Shown in pieces: positions 24,581 to 31,081 of a DNA stretch of 42,556 nucleotides. This stretch comes from Mycobacteriales bacterium (lineage in GTDB: Bacteria > Actinomycetota > Actinomycetes > Mycobacteriales > QHCD01). The notes beneath the pieces are model-generated. The model ran no database searches. It was not told the DNA's origin and saw only the letters and a list, made by a program, of their open reading frames with translations. Every line of letters begins with the position of its first letter. The first letter of the stretch is position 1. The translations under genes and the position numbers were made by a program. The DNA lies in contig DASXJE010000146.1 of NCBI GenBank assembly GCA_036497565.1, forward strand, positions 1 to 42,556. The letters are read 5' to 3'.

Positions 24581-24676
24581 GTGCTCGCCACCGTGAGTCT
24601 CGTCGTGTTGGTCGCCGGCTGCTTCGTGCTCGCAGGTTCGTCGGCGTACGCCGCCTACCGGCTGTCCCAGCGGTAG
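24581..24676 (+). CDS. Tiny single-pass membrane protein
   Basis: 31 aa: VLATVSLVVLVAGCFVLAGS then SAYAAYRLSQR. One hydrophobic helix (about 2-19) with a short basic tail, so a C-in topology is expected. Its TAG is directly followed, with no spacer, by the GTG of the nitrobindin-like gene, so ribosomes finishing here could restart there. The leaderless promoter supports that it is a true gene. It may be a partner or mere translational feeder of the next gene; no known family is recognised. Confidence 0.5.
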   Translation: MLATVSLVVLVAGCFVLAGSSAYAAYRLSQR

Positions 24677-25219
24677 GTGTCCACAGTGGACGGAATCCCG
24701 ATTCCGGCGGACACCGACGACCTGCGGTCCGGTCCGGACCTGCACCCGGCGCTGCTTCCGCTGCTGCCGCTCGTCGGCACCTGGCGGGGGGTCGGCAAGG
24801 GCGGTTACCCGACGATCGAGGACTTCGACTACGGGCAGCAGGTGCGGTTCGCCCACGACGGGCGGCCGTTCCTGTCCTACGAGTCGCAGTCGTGGTTGCT
24901 CGACGCCGACGGCGGGGTGATCCGGCCGTCGCACCGGGAGGTCGGCTGGTGGCGTCCCGGCGAGGGCGATCAGTTCGAGGTCATGCTCGCGCACGCCACC
25001 GGCATCACCGAGATCTACGTCGGGACGGCGAAGACCGCGACCCAGTGGGAGATGGCCACCGACGTCGTCGCGCGCACCGAGACCGCGAAAGAGGTCTCGG
25101 GCAACCACCGGTTGTACGGGATCGTCGAGGGAGCGCTGCTCTACGCCATGGACATGGCGGCGATGGGCCAGCCCCTGCAGCCGCATCTGTCGGCGCGGCT
25201 CGAGCGCATCAGCGGCTGA
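24677..25219 (+). CDS. Nitrobindin / FABP-like heme-binding beta-barrel
   Basis: 180 aa, GTG start abutting the upstream TAG. The family signature GTWRGVGKGGYPTIEDF (about 34-50; pattern G-x-W-x-G-x-G-x-x-x-Y-P-T-I) and the C-terminal block NHRLYGIVEGALLYAMDMAAMGQPLQPH with its conserved acidic and Met residues fit mycobacterial Rv0813c and nitrobindins. These ten-stranded barrels bind heme b, and several handle peroxynitrite or NO. The heme-ligand His usually lies in the last third; NHRLYG is the likely place. The start carries the fourth GTCCACNGTGGAC palindrome. Confidence 0.9.
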   Translation: MSTVDGIPIPADTDDLRSGPDLHPALLPLLPLVGTWRGVGKGGYPTIEDFDYGQQVRFAHDGRPFLSYESQSWLLDADGGVIRPSHREVGWWRPGEGDQFEVMLAHATGITEIYVGTAKTATQWEMATDVVARTETAKEVSGNHRLYGIVEGALLYAMDMAAMGQPLQPHLSARLERISG

Positions 25220-25228
25220 CGCCGCCGG

Positions 25229-25254
25229 GCCTGGAACATAAGCCTGGAACATAA
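25229..25254. repeat. Perfect 13-bp tandem duplication
   Basis: GCCTGGAACATAA at 25229-25241 and 25242-25254, 10 nt after the nitrobindin stop. The second copy runs into the AAAA that forms the T-run of the minus-strand terminator. Confidence 0.9.
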
Positions 25255-25328
25255 AACGACCCCCGGGCGGGGCTGCGTCGTACGGTGACGACACAGGCCG
25301 GCTGGACAAACCGGCGGCCCGGGGGTCG
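25253..25328 (-). terminator. Minus-strand terminator: 12-bp GC stem plus TTTT
   Basis: On the minus strand GCCCGGGGGTCG (25268-25257) closes a stem with CGACCCCCGGGC (25328-25317) and is followed by TTTTAT (25256-25251). The loop is long (48 nt) but itself forms two hairpins. It could end either the ncRNA candidate or transcription from the aminodeoxychorismate lyase-like gene. Confidence 0.55.
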
Positions 25329-25398
25329 GGTGGCTGCCTGGTACTCACCGCGCCGCACATCGGCGACCTCGGCAAAACCGGGTCAGAAAAGACGGCGG

Positions 25399-25437
25399 CT
25401 AGCGGACAGCCACCTCACGAGTCCAGTAGCTATTCAA
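25399..25437 (-). CDS. Possible 12-codon ORF behind a very strong SD
   Basis: TTG 25437 opens LNSYWTREVAVR and stops at TAG 25401-25399. AGGAGG ends about 11 nt upstream within a 16-nt stretch (25457-25442, minus) that can pair along its whole length with the 16S rRNA 3' end. The frame is open further upstream (…ERGGGPR before the TTG), so the start is uncertain. It might be a leader-type peptide, or chance. Confidence 0.2.
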   Translation of the reverse strand: MNSYWTREVAVR

Positions 25438-25541
25438 CCTAGGACCACCTCCTCTCTCGTGTACCTGAGACGCTACGTGCGCGGAGGCTCGGCCGCAATG
25501 CAGAAATGTCGTGACCCTCGACTACTCCGCCGACCAGACCC

Positions 25542-26387
25542 CTACTTAACGGCCTTTAGGCCTGCGGCGGACTGCACCCGGGCGGTGAGGCCGCCGTCGC
25601 CGCGCTCCGTGCCGTCGATCGCGGTGACCGCCACCGCCCCCCGGACGCTGGACACCAGCCAGACCGCGTCGGCGGCGTGCAGGCCCGCCACCGTGGTCGT
25701 CGTGACAGCGGTGGCGAATCCGTGCGCGCCGGCGTGGTCGAAGAGGGTGTGCACCGTCGTCCCGTCGAGGATCCCGACGGTCGTCGGCGGGGTGTGCAGG
25801 GTTTCTCCGATGGCCCAGACGACCGTCGCGGTGGGCGCTTCGAGGACCAGGCCGTCGGTGCTGACGAAGATGACGTCGTCGGAGCCGAGCGCCTGGGCGT
25901 ATCGCTGGGCGGCCATGTTCACGGCGTACGACGTGGTCTTTGCGCCGCCGAGCAGCCAGGGGGAGTCGTCGTGGGCGGTCGAGGAGACGCCGCGGGAGAG
26001 GGTGACCACCCGTACGCCGTCCCGTCGGGCCGCCAGCGTCGAACCGGGGACGGGCGCGATCAGGGCGAAGGCCGTCGGCGGGCCGCCCTCGACCCCCCGC
26101 GTCAGGACCAGCCGCAGCATGGCCTCGCCCCGTTCACCCCAGCCGGCGACCACCTCGTCGACGAGAGCCCGCCAGGCGGTGAGGTCGGGGTCGGGCAGGC
26201 CGAGGGCCGCCGCGGACCGCACCAGCCGGCCCAGATGGGCGTCGAGGGCGTCCAGGCGCCCCTCGTGCAGCCGGATCGTCTCGAAGACGGCGTCTCCGCG
26301 CAGGACGCCGAGGTCGTCGGCCCGCAGGAGGGGGGTGGTCGGGTCGATCAGCCCGCCGCCCAGGACACCGAGCACATGGTCACTCAC
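25542..26387 (-). CDS. Aminotransferase class IV: 4-amino-4-deoxychorismate lyase-like
   Basis: 281 aa, GTG start. Fold-type IV PLP enzyme: RGDAVFETIRLHEGRLDALDAHLGRL (about 30-55), PLP lysine K150 in GGAKTTSYAVNM, the Glu in GLVLEAPTATV (about 180-190), and the phosphate-binding GILDGTTVHTL (about 204-214). The family includes PabC (folate: aminodeoxychorismate to 4-aminobenzoate plus pyruvate), D-amino-acid and branched-chain aminotransferases. PabC is the best fit by length and by the actinobacterial order next to ygfZ and the nitrobindin-like gene (compare Rv0812), yet substrate is not proven by motifs. Divergent from ygfZ (79-nt gap). Confidence 0.82.
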   Translation of the reverse strand: MSDHVLGVLGGGLIDPTTPLLRADDLGVLRGDAVFETIRLHEGRLDALDAHLGRLVRSAAALGLPDPDLTAWRALVDEVVAGWGERGEAMLRLVLTRGVEGGPPTAFALIAPVPGSTLAARRDGVRVVTLSRGVSSTAHDDSPWLLGGAKTTSYAVNMAAQRYAQALGSDDVIFVSTDGLVLEAPTATVVWAIGETLHTPPTTVGILDGTTVHTLFDHAGAHGFATAVTTTTVAGLHAADAVWLVSSVRGAVAVTAIDGTERGDGGLTARVQSAAGLKAVK

Positions 26388-26466
26388 GCCTGCGCAGCGT
26401 AGTGGCTGCGCCGGCCCGGTGCCCCGCCGCGGGAATGGCCGGCCGGCGACCGGCGATACTGAAGGT

Positions 26467-27486
26467 GTGACTTCCTACCGTTCGCCCCTGCTCGACCGGC
26501 CCGGCGCCGTGGCCGCCGAGCCGCCCGACGAGGGCGTTGCCTGGCACTACGGCGACCCGTCCCGGGAGCAGCGGGCGCTCGCCGAGGACGCCGGCTGGGT
26601 CGACCGCAGCCACCGCGGTGTTCTGGCGGTGTCCGGCGACGACCGGTTGTCCTGGCTGCACAGCCTGACCAGCCAGCACCTCACCGAACTGCCCGACGGC
26701 CGGGGCACCGAGTCGCTCGTCCTCACCCCGCACGGCCACGTCGAGCACCACATGCAGGTCGCCGACCTCGACGGCCGGACCTGGATCGACGTCGAGCCGG
26801 GCGCCGCCGCGCCACTGCTGACCTACCTCGATTCGATGCGCTTCTTCCTGCGGGTCGACCCGACCGACGCCACCGACGACTGGGCGCTGCTCAGCGTGGT
26901 CGGTCCGCGCACGCCCGACCTGCTCGCCGCGCTGCAGGTCAAGGCGACGGCGCCGTACGACGTCGCTCCCCTCCCGGACGGCGGCTGGGCCCGTCGGATG
27001 CCTTGGCCGGCACCGGACGCGGCCGACCTGCTGGTGCCGCGCGCGCAGCTTGCCGCGACGGCCGAGCGGCTCACCGCCGCCGGCGCCCGACCGGCGGGGA
27101 CGTGGGCGTTCGAGGCGATGCGGGTGGAGTCCCGCCGGCCGCGTGAGGGCGCCGAGATCGATCACCGCACGATCCCGCACGAGGTCGGCTGGATCGGGGT
27201 CGCCGTCCACCTCGACAAGGGCTGCTACCGCGGTCAGGAGACCGTCGCGCGGGTGCAGAATCTCGGCCGGCCACCGCGCCGGATGGTGCTGCTGCACCTC
27301 GACGGGTCGCAGGAGACGCTGCCGGCCCACGGTGCCCCGGTGACCCTCGACGGCCGCCAGGTCGGTTTCGTGGGTACTGCGGTGCGCCACCATGACCTCG
27401 GCCCGGTGGCGCTGGCCCTGGTGAAGCGGTCGGTGCCCGACGACGCGATTCTGCAGGCCGGCGACGTACCGGCCGCGATCGACTGA
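26467..27486 (+). CDS. ygfZ: Folate-binding YgfZ/GcvT-fold iron-sulfur maintenance protein
   Basis: 339 aa. GTG 26467 is chosen since the start VTSYRSPLLDRPGAV and a -10-like GATACT 6 nt upstream fit; the much longer upstream frame crosses the divergent gene. WVDRSHRGVLAVSGDDRLSWLHSLTSQHL (about 43-71) is the GcvT-like N-domain; the family signature K-G-C-Y-x-G-Q-E is present as KGCYRGQETVARVQNLG at about 251. YgfZ uses tetrahydrofolate and its Cys to help build or repair Fe-S clusters. The neighbouring PabC-like enzyme makes a folate precursor, so the two share a cofactor theme. Confidence 0.92.
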   Translation: MTSYRSPLLDRPGAVAAEPPDEGVAWHYGDPSREQRALAEDAGWVDRSHRGVLAVSGDDRLSWLHSLTSQHLTELPDGRGTESLVLTPHGHVEHHMQVADLDGRTWIDVEPGAAAPLLTYLDSMRFFLRVDPTDATDDWALLSVVGPRTPDLLAALQVKATAPYDVAPLPDGGWARRMPWPAPDAADLLVPRAQLAATAERLTAAGARPAGTWAFEAMRVESRRPREGAEIDHRTIPHEVGWIGVAVHLDKGCYRGQETVARVQNLGRPPRRMVLLHLDGSQETLPAHGAPVTLDGRQVGFVGTAVRHHDLGPVALALVKRSVPDDAILQAGDVPAAID

Positions 27487-27494
27487 GCCGCCGC

Positions 27495-28502
27495 GTGGCC
27501 GAACAGACCCAGGAGATGCACTCCGCGCCCGCCGCGGCCGTGCCCGCCGGCCGGCCGCTGGTCGAGGTGGTGCGGTCGGGCTTCGTCGAGTCGATCCACC
27601 GCGGCTCGGTGATCGCGCTATACCCGGACGGCACACCGGCCGTCGACGTCGGGGCGACCCGGGTGCCGGTCTTCCCGCGGTCCTCCAACAAACCGCTGCA
27701 GGCCCTCGCGATGCTGCACGCCGGGCTGAAGGTCGATGACGCCGACCTGGCGCTCGTCGCCGGGTCGCACACCGGCGAGGACGTGCACGTCGAGCGGGTA
27801 CGCCGGTTGCTGGCCGATGCCGGCCTCACCGAGGATTCACTCGCCTGCCCGGCCGACCTTCCCGCGGACCGGGACGCCCGCACCGCGGCGATCCGGGCCG
27901 GTGTGACGCCGAGCCGGATCTTCATGAACTGCTCCGGGAAGCACACCGGCATGCTGCTCGCCTGTATCGCCGCCGGCTGGCCGACCGACGGTTACGTCGA
28001 CCCCGAACACCCGCTGCAGCAGTTGATCCGGTCGACGATCGAGGACCTCAGCGGCGAGCCTGTCGCGGCCGTGGGTGTCGACGGGTGCGGCGCCCCGGTC
28101 ATGGCACTGTCCCTGGCCGGGCTCGCCGGCGCCTTCTCCCGGCTGGTCTCGGCCGCGTCGGGTACGCCGCAGCGCCGGGTCGCCGACGCCATGCGGGCCC
28201 ACCCCCGGCTGGTCGCCGGCACCGGCCGCGAGGACACCGTCGCGATGGACGCCGTACCCGGCCTGCTGATGAAGGGCGGAGCCGAGGGCGTGCATGCCGC
28301 GGCGCTGGCGTCTGGAGCCGCCGCCGCGATCAAGATCGACGACGGCGCCGTACGGGCCCGGATGCCGGTACTGACCGGCGCCCTGGTCCGCCTCGGCGTA
28401 GACCCGGAGGCCCTCTCCGACCTGGCGCGGTCGCCGGTCCGCGGCGGCGGACGTGCGGTCGGCGAGGTGCGCCTGCTCCCCGGCGCGATCGAGCGCGGCT
28501 GA
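27495..28502 (+). CDS. Type III (ReAV-like) L-asparaginase
   Basis: 335 aa, GTG start 8 nt after ygfZ. The family of Rhizobium etli ReAV uses a Ser-x-x-Lys pair and a Zn site with two Cys and a Lys. All elements appear: PRSSNKPLQA (about 61-70) gives S-x-x-K, SHTGED follows at about 92, NCSGKHTG (about 139-146) gives Cys and Lys, and VDGCGAP (about 194-200) gives the second Cys. AGTGREDTVAMD and LMKGGAEGVHAAAL complete the fold. It should hydrolyse L-asparagine to aspartate and ammonia in the cytoplasm; the link to GlnR nitrogen control is possible but unproven. Confidence 0.9.
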   Translation: MAEQTQEMHSAPAAAVPAGRPLVEVVRSGFVESIHRGSVIALYPDGTPAVDVGATRVPVFPRSSNKPLQALAMLHAGLKVDDADLALVAGSHTGEDVHVERVRRLLADAGLTEDSLACPADLPADRDARTAAIRAGVTPSRIFMNCSGKHTGMLLACIAAGWPTDGYVDPEHPLQQLIRSTIEDLSGEPVAAVGVDGCGAPVMALSLAGLAGAFSRLVSAASGTPQRRVADAMRAHPRLVAGTGREDTVAMDAVPGLLMKGGAEGVHAAALASGAAAAIKIDDGAVRARMPVLTGALVRLGVDPEALSDLARSPVRGGGRAVGEVRLLPGAIERG

Positions 28503-28557
28503 AACTCCCCGAGCGGGCCGTGGAAGGCTACAGTTTGGGTGACTTCTCGGCAGCGGG

Positions 28558-29121
28558 GTGAGTGCGGTGCGAGATGACGGTTTCGGTGCCCCCGATCTAT
28601 CCGGTCCTGGGCTGGTTCCGCCCGGCGTATGGATGGCCGACGAGGGCAGTACCGCGAGCCTGCGCTTCCGGCACGTCATTGGCCCGGGCATCGACGTCAT
28701 CAGCCGGGAGGTCTCGGGACACGTACAGGTCGCATCGACGTCGGGAGCCCCGACCGACGGTGCGCTGTGGGTGGGTCTCGGCGCCCTGGACTGCGCGCAC
28801 CGGCGTGCGCTGCTGCGCTTGATGTCCGCGGACTTCCTCGACGTGGGCCGTTGTCCCGAGATCATGCTGCGCATCTGCGACGGCCACCCCGATGAGCACG
28901 GCCGGTGGAGCGGTTCGGGGCTGCTGACGATGCGCGGGCTCACGGACGGGGTCCGGCTGGTCGCGCCGATCACGCCCTCGGGCCGGGCCGGCGACACCTG
29001 CCGGCTGCGCCTCGGTGCCCGGATCGACCGGCGCGACTTCGCCCTCACCGCGAGCCGGTGGCGCGTCGGTCGGCGTATCGAGGTCATCGCCGACCTCGCC
29101 CTGCGCCGTATCGGCCTCTGA
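28558..29121 (+). CDS. YceI-like protein
   Basis: 187 aa, GTG start. Pattern of YceI lipocalin-type proteins: SLRFRHVIGPGIDVISREVSGHVQV (about 33-57), HRRALLRLMSADFLDVGRCPEIMLRI (about 81-106) where the family has 'LrsaDFFDvekyPtitF', GSGLLTMRGLTDGVRLVAPI (about 120-139), and ARIDRRDFALT (about 153-163). These barrels bind isoprenoid-like molecules. The present protein lacks a signal peptide and carries few conserved aromatic residues, so it is a divergent member. Confidence 0.75.
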   Translation: MSAVRDDGFGAPDLSGPGLVPPGVWMADEGSTASLRFRHVIGPGIDVISREVSGHVQVASTSGAPTDGALWVGLGALDCAHRRALLRLMSADFLDVGRCPEIMLRICDGHPDEHGRWSGSGLLTMRGLTDGVRLVAPITPSGRAGDTCRLRLGARIDRRDFALTASRWRVGRRIEVIADLALRRIGL

Positions 29122-29159
29122 CGCCCGCAGCTCCTGCCCCGTCGCTTCACCCCTACTTC

Positions 29160-29215
29160 CATGATCGTGATCGGATTCCGTCGGCGTTTCGCGGCGAAGT
29201 CCGATCACGATCATG
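29160..29215. terminator. Long inverted repeat between convergent genes (bidirectional terminator or REP-like)
   Basis: CATGATCGTGATCGGA (29160-29175) is the exact reverse complement of 29200-29215. The 24-nt centre continues the symmetry imperfectly. It lies 39 nt after the YceI-like stop and 22 nt before the crcB stop, both pointing at it. No strong T-run follows; on the plus side GAAAGGGGG follows, on the minus side GGAAGTAGGGG. Confidence 0.7.
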
Positions 29216-29236
29216 AAAGGGGGAGGGGACAGGGCG

Positions 29237-29605
29237 TCAGAGCGCGGCGGCGAGGGCGAGTCCGGCGGCCGCGGCGAGCAGGGCGCCGACGGTGCTCGTC
29301 AGGACGTTGCCGAACGCCTCGTCGGTGGATCCGTCCTCACCGAGCCGCACCGTCTCGACGGCGAAGGTGGAGAACGTCGTATAGGCCCCGCAGAAGCCGG
29401 TGCCGAGCAGCAACTTCGGCGTCGCCGCGAAGCCGTGGTAGAGCGCCAGTCCGGTGACGAGGCCGAGCAGGAACGAGCCGCTGACGTTGACGGTGAGCGT
29501 CCCCCACGGGAAGACCCGGTCGAGCCGCTTCTGCGCCCACGAGTCGACGAGGTAGCGCGCCGGTGCGCCGACCGCGGCGGCGAGCGCCACCACGAGGAAC
29601 GTCAT
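29237..29605 (-). CDS. crcB: Fluoride exporter CrcB/Fluc, second copy
   Basis: 122 aa from ATG 29605, which overlaps the upstream crcB stop (ATGA). Four membrane segments. Fluc motifs: GAPARYLVDSW (about 14-24), FPWGTLTVNVSGSFLLG (about 32-48) with the conserved Asn, and GTGFCGAYTTFSTFAVET (about 67-84) with the Phe box and the Thr/Ser that line the pore. Actinobacteria often carry two fused-in-tandem crcB genes whose products form a heterodimer with opposite membrane orientation. Confidence 0.94.
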   Translation of the reverse strand: MTFLVVALAAAVGAPARYLVDSWAQKRLDRVFPWGTLTVNVSGSFLLGLVTGLALYHGFAATPKLLLGTGFCGAYTTFSTFAVETVRLGEDGSTDEAFGNVLTSTVGALLAAAAGLALAAAL

Positions 29606-30036
29606 GACGGGACCGGCGGGTCCGGCCTGAGGGCCTGGCCGCCGAGGCCGGACAGCCATCGGCCGACGACGAGGCCGATCCACGCGGCGACCAGCCCGCC
29701 GGCCAGGGTGCCCAGCGCATAGGCGGCGGCGATGCCGACGCGTCCGGCCCGGATCAGGAGATCGGTCTCGATGCCGAACGTCGAGAAGGTGGTGTAGGCA
29801 CCGATGATCCCGGTGCCGATGAAGGGCCGGGCGTAGCGGCTGGGCGGGAACCGCTCCGCGAGCAGGATCACGAGCAGGCCAAGCACGAAACTGCCCGACA
29901 CGTTGATGAGAAACGTGTCCCAGGGGAAGTGGCCCGGGCGGGTGGGCAGCGCGAGCGACACGCTGTAGCGGGCGACCCCGCCGATGGCGCCGCCGAGCGC
30001 GATGGCCAGCAGGATGTCGAGTCGTCGACGGGTCAT
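29602..30036 (-). CDS. crcB: Fluoride exporter CrcB/Fluc, first copy
   Basis: 144 aa from ATG 30036 (MTRRRLDILLA); AGGAG (30046-30050) has 9-nt spacing. Motifs: GGVARYSVSLAL (about 18-29), FPWDTFLINVSGSFVLG (about 36-52), GTGIIGAYTTFSTFGIET (about 71-88). The N-terminus is basic (RRR), the second copy's is not, which fits antiparallel insertion. A fluoride riboswitch precedes it directly. Confidence 0.95.
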   Translation of the reverse strand: MTRRRLDILLAIALGGAIGGVARYSVSLALPTRPGHFPWDTFLINVSGSFVLGLLVILLAERFPPSRYARPFIGTGIIGAYTTFSTFGIETDLLIRAGRVGIAAAYALGTLAGGLVAAWIGLVVGRWLSGLGGQALRPDPPVPS

Positions 30037-30109
30037 CGTCGGGCTCTCCTCAACTCTCGCTAGGAGCCATCGGCCCGACGGTGGGCGGTTGGTGGCGAGC
30101 TCCATCGCC
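30037..30109 (-). promoter_or_regulatory. Fluoride riboswitch (crcB motif) with translational expression platform
   Basis: On the minus strand: stem 1 GGCG (30109-30106)/CGCC (30097-30094) with loop ATGGAGCT; linker ACCAA; stem GCCC (30086-30083)/GGGC (30076-30073); then CGATG and GCTCC (30067-30063), which pairs with GGAGC of the first loop to form the pseudoknot. Order and sequence match the known aptamer. The segment CGTCGGGC (30080-30073), half of which is in the aptamer stem, is also fully complementary to GCCCGACG (30044-30037) between SD and AUG, suggesting that without fluoride the start codon region is closed. Confidence 0.92.
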
Positions 30110-30221
30110 TCGGACATCCTACGGCGGCCCGGCCGGCCGCCGGGTCGGTGCCCGCCTCGTCGGGCCGATCGGGGACGACGAGACTGGGGAGAGCGGGACA
30201 CGCGACGAGGAGGGCAGCGAG

Positions 30222-31079
30222 ATGGCGGGTACGACGGTTGCGGTGCTCGGGACCGGGATCATGGGTTCGGGGATGGCGCGCAGCATGGCGCGGGCGGGCC
30301 TGTCGGTACGCGCCTGGAACCGCACCCGGTCGAAGGCCGAACCGCTGGCCGCCGACGGCATCACGGTCGCGGGTACGGCGCACGAGGCGGTGGCCGGAGG
30401 CGACGTGCTGCTGACGATGCTCTTCGATGCGGACAGCATCGAGGCCGCGCTCGCCGACGTCGACGCCCCGGCCGGGACGTTGTGGCTGCAGACCAGCACG
30501 GTCGGTGTGGAGGGCGCCGAGCGGCTCGGCGCAATCGCCGACAAGCGCGGATGGCGCTATGTCGACTCGCCGGTCCTGGGAACGAAACAGCCTGCGGAGC
30601 AAGGAAACCTGGTCGTTCTCGCGTCCGGGCCCGACGACGTCCGGGAGGACGCTGCGCCGGTCTTCGACGCGATCGGCCGCCGCATCATGTGGGTCGGTCC
30701 GGCCGGCACCGGCAGCCGGCTGAAGCTGGCCGTCAACGCCTGGATCCAGATGCTCACCGTGGGTACGGCGCAGTCGATCGCGCTGGCGCGGGCGCTGGGC
30801 GTCGATCCTGCCCTCTTCCTCGAGGCGATCGAGGGCAGCCCGACCGACAGTCCCTACGCGCACCTCAAGGGGAAGCTGATGATGGGGGGAGACTTCGCCC
30901 CCAGCTTCACGGTGGAAGGTGCGGCGAAGGATGCCCGGCTCATCGCCGCCGCCGCGGCGTCGGCCGGTGTGAACACCGCGTTCGTTGACGCGCTGGCCGA
31001 GGCGTTCGGCCGGGCTGGTGCACAGGGGCACGCCGACGAGGACATGGCGGCCGTGCTTCGGGCCATCGAGGCGGGCTGA
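30222..31079 (+). CDS. NAD(P)-dependent beta-hydroxyacid dehydrogenase
   Basis: 285 aa. ATG 30222 with GAGGAGGG about 8-14 nt upstream; the longer frame to 30081 would cover the riboswitch region. Rossmann motif AVLGTGIMGSGMARSM (about 7-22), R-x-R-like NRTRSKAEPL for cofactor choice (NADP-like), substrate motif DSPVLGTKQPAEQGNL (about 114-129, family DAPVSGG), catalytic Lys in GSRLKLAVNAW (about 163-173), and C-terminal helices. The family covers 3-hydroxyisobutyrate, tartronate semialdehyde and gamma-hydroxybutyrate reductases; substrate is not assigned. Confidence 0.9.
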   Translation: MAGTTVAVLGTGIMGSGMARSMARAGLSVRAWNRTRSKAEPLAADGITVAGTAHEAVAGGDVLLTMLFDADSIEAALADVDAPAGTLWLQTSTVGVEGAERLGAIADKRGWRYVDSPVLGTKQPAEQGNLVVLASGPDDVREDAAPVFDAIGRRIMWVGPAGTGSRLKLAVNAWIQMLTVGTAQSIALARALGVDPALFLEAIEGSPTDSPYAHLKGKLMMGGDFAPSFTVEGAAKDARLIAAAAASAGVNTAFVDALAEAFGRAGAQGHADEDMAAVLRAIEAG

Positions 31080-31081
31080 GC

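Larger units (their letters stand above)
25253..25461 (-). ncRNA. Unrecognised structured RNA candidate between convergent genes
   Basis: The 322-nt gap 25220-25541 shows dense perfect pairing. P1: 25257-25268 with 25317-25328 (12 bp), closing a compact three-way junction with P2 (25277-25281/25288-25292, extended by 25273-25275/25294-25296) and P3 (25297-25301/25311-25315). P4: 25329-25336 with 25407-25414 (8 bp), directly stacked on P1. P5: 25351-25355/25361-25365. P8: 25416-25421/25456-25461 (6 bp). Strand: the minus strand is favoured because P1 is followed by TTTT on that strand and because a long SD-like sequence and short ORF lie there; A-rich hairpin loops (25373-25377, 25385-25390) would instead suit the plus strand. 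It is not RNase P, tmRNA, SRP RNA or any riboswitch I know. No clear promoter was found; 25462-25541 shows nothing else. Confidence 0.45.

Noticed and set aside
25253-25461. RNase P RNA, tmRNA, SRP RNA, 6C RNA or a known riboswitch
   Set aside because: The invariant RNase P segments, tmRNA ends and tag, the SRP GGAAGCAGC loop and the core sequences of TPP, cobalamin, glycine, SAM and c-di-AMP riboswitches were not found on either strand.
25285-27486. 733-codon plus-strand frame running through the RNA candidate and across the lyase-like gene into ygfZ
   Set aside because: Only the part after 26467 has protein motifs (YgfZ). The first part is antisense to the PLP enzyme and of random composition.
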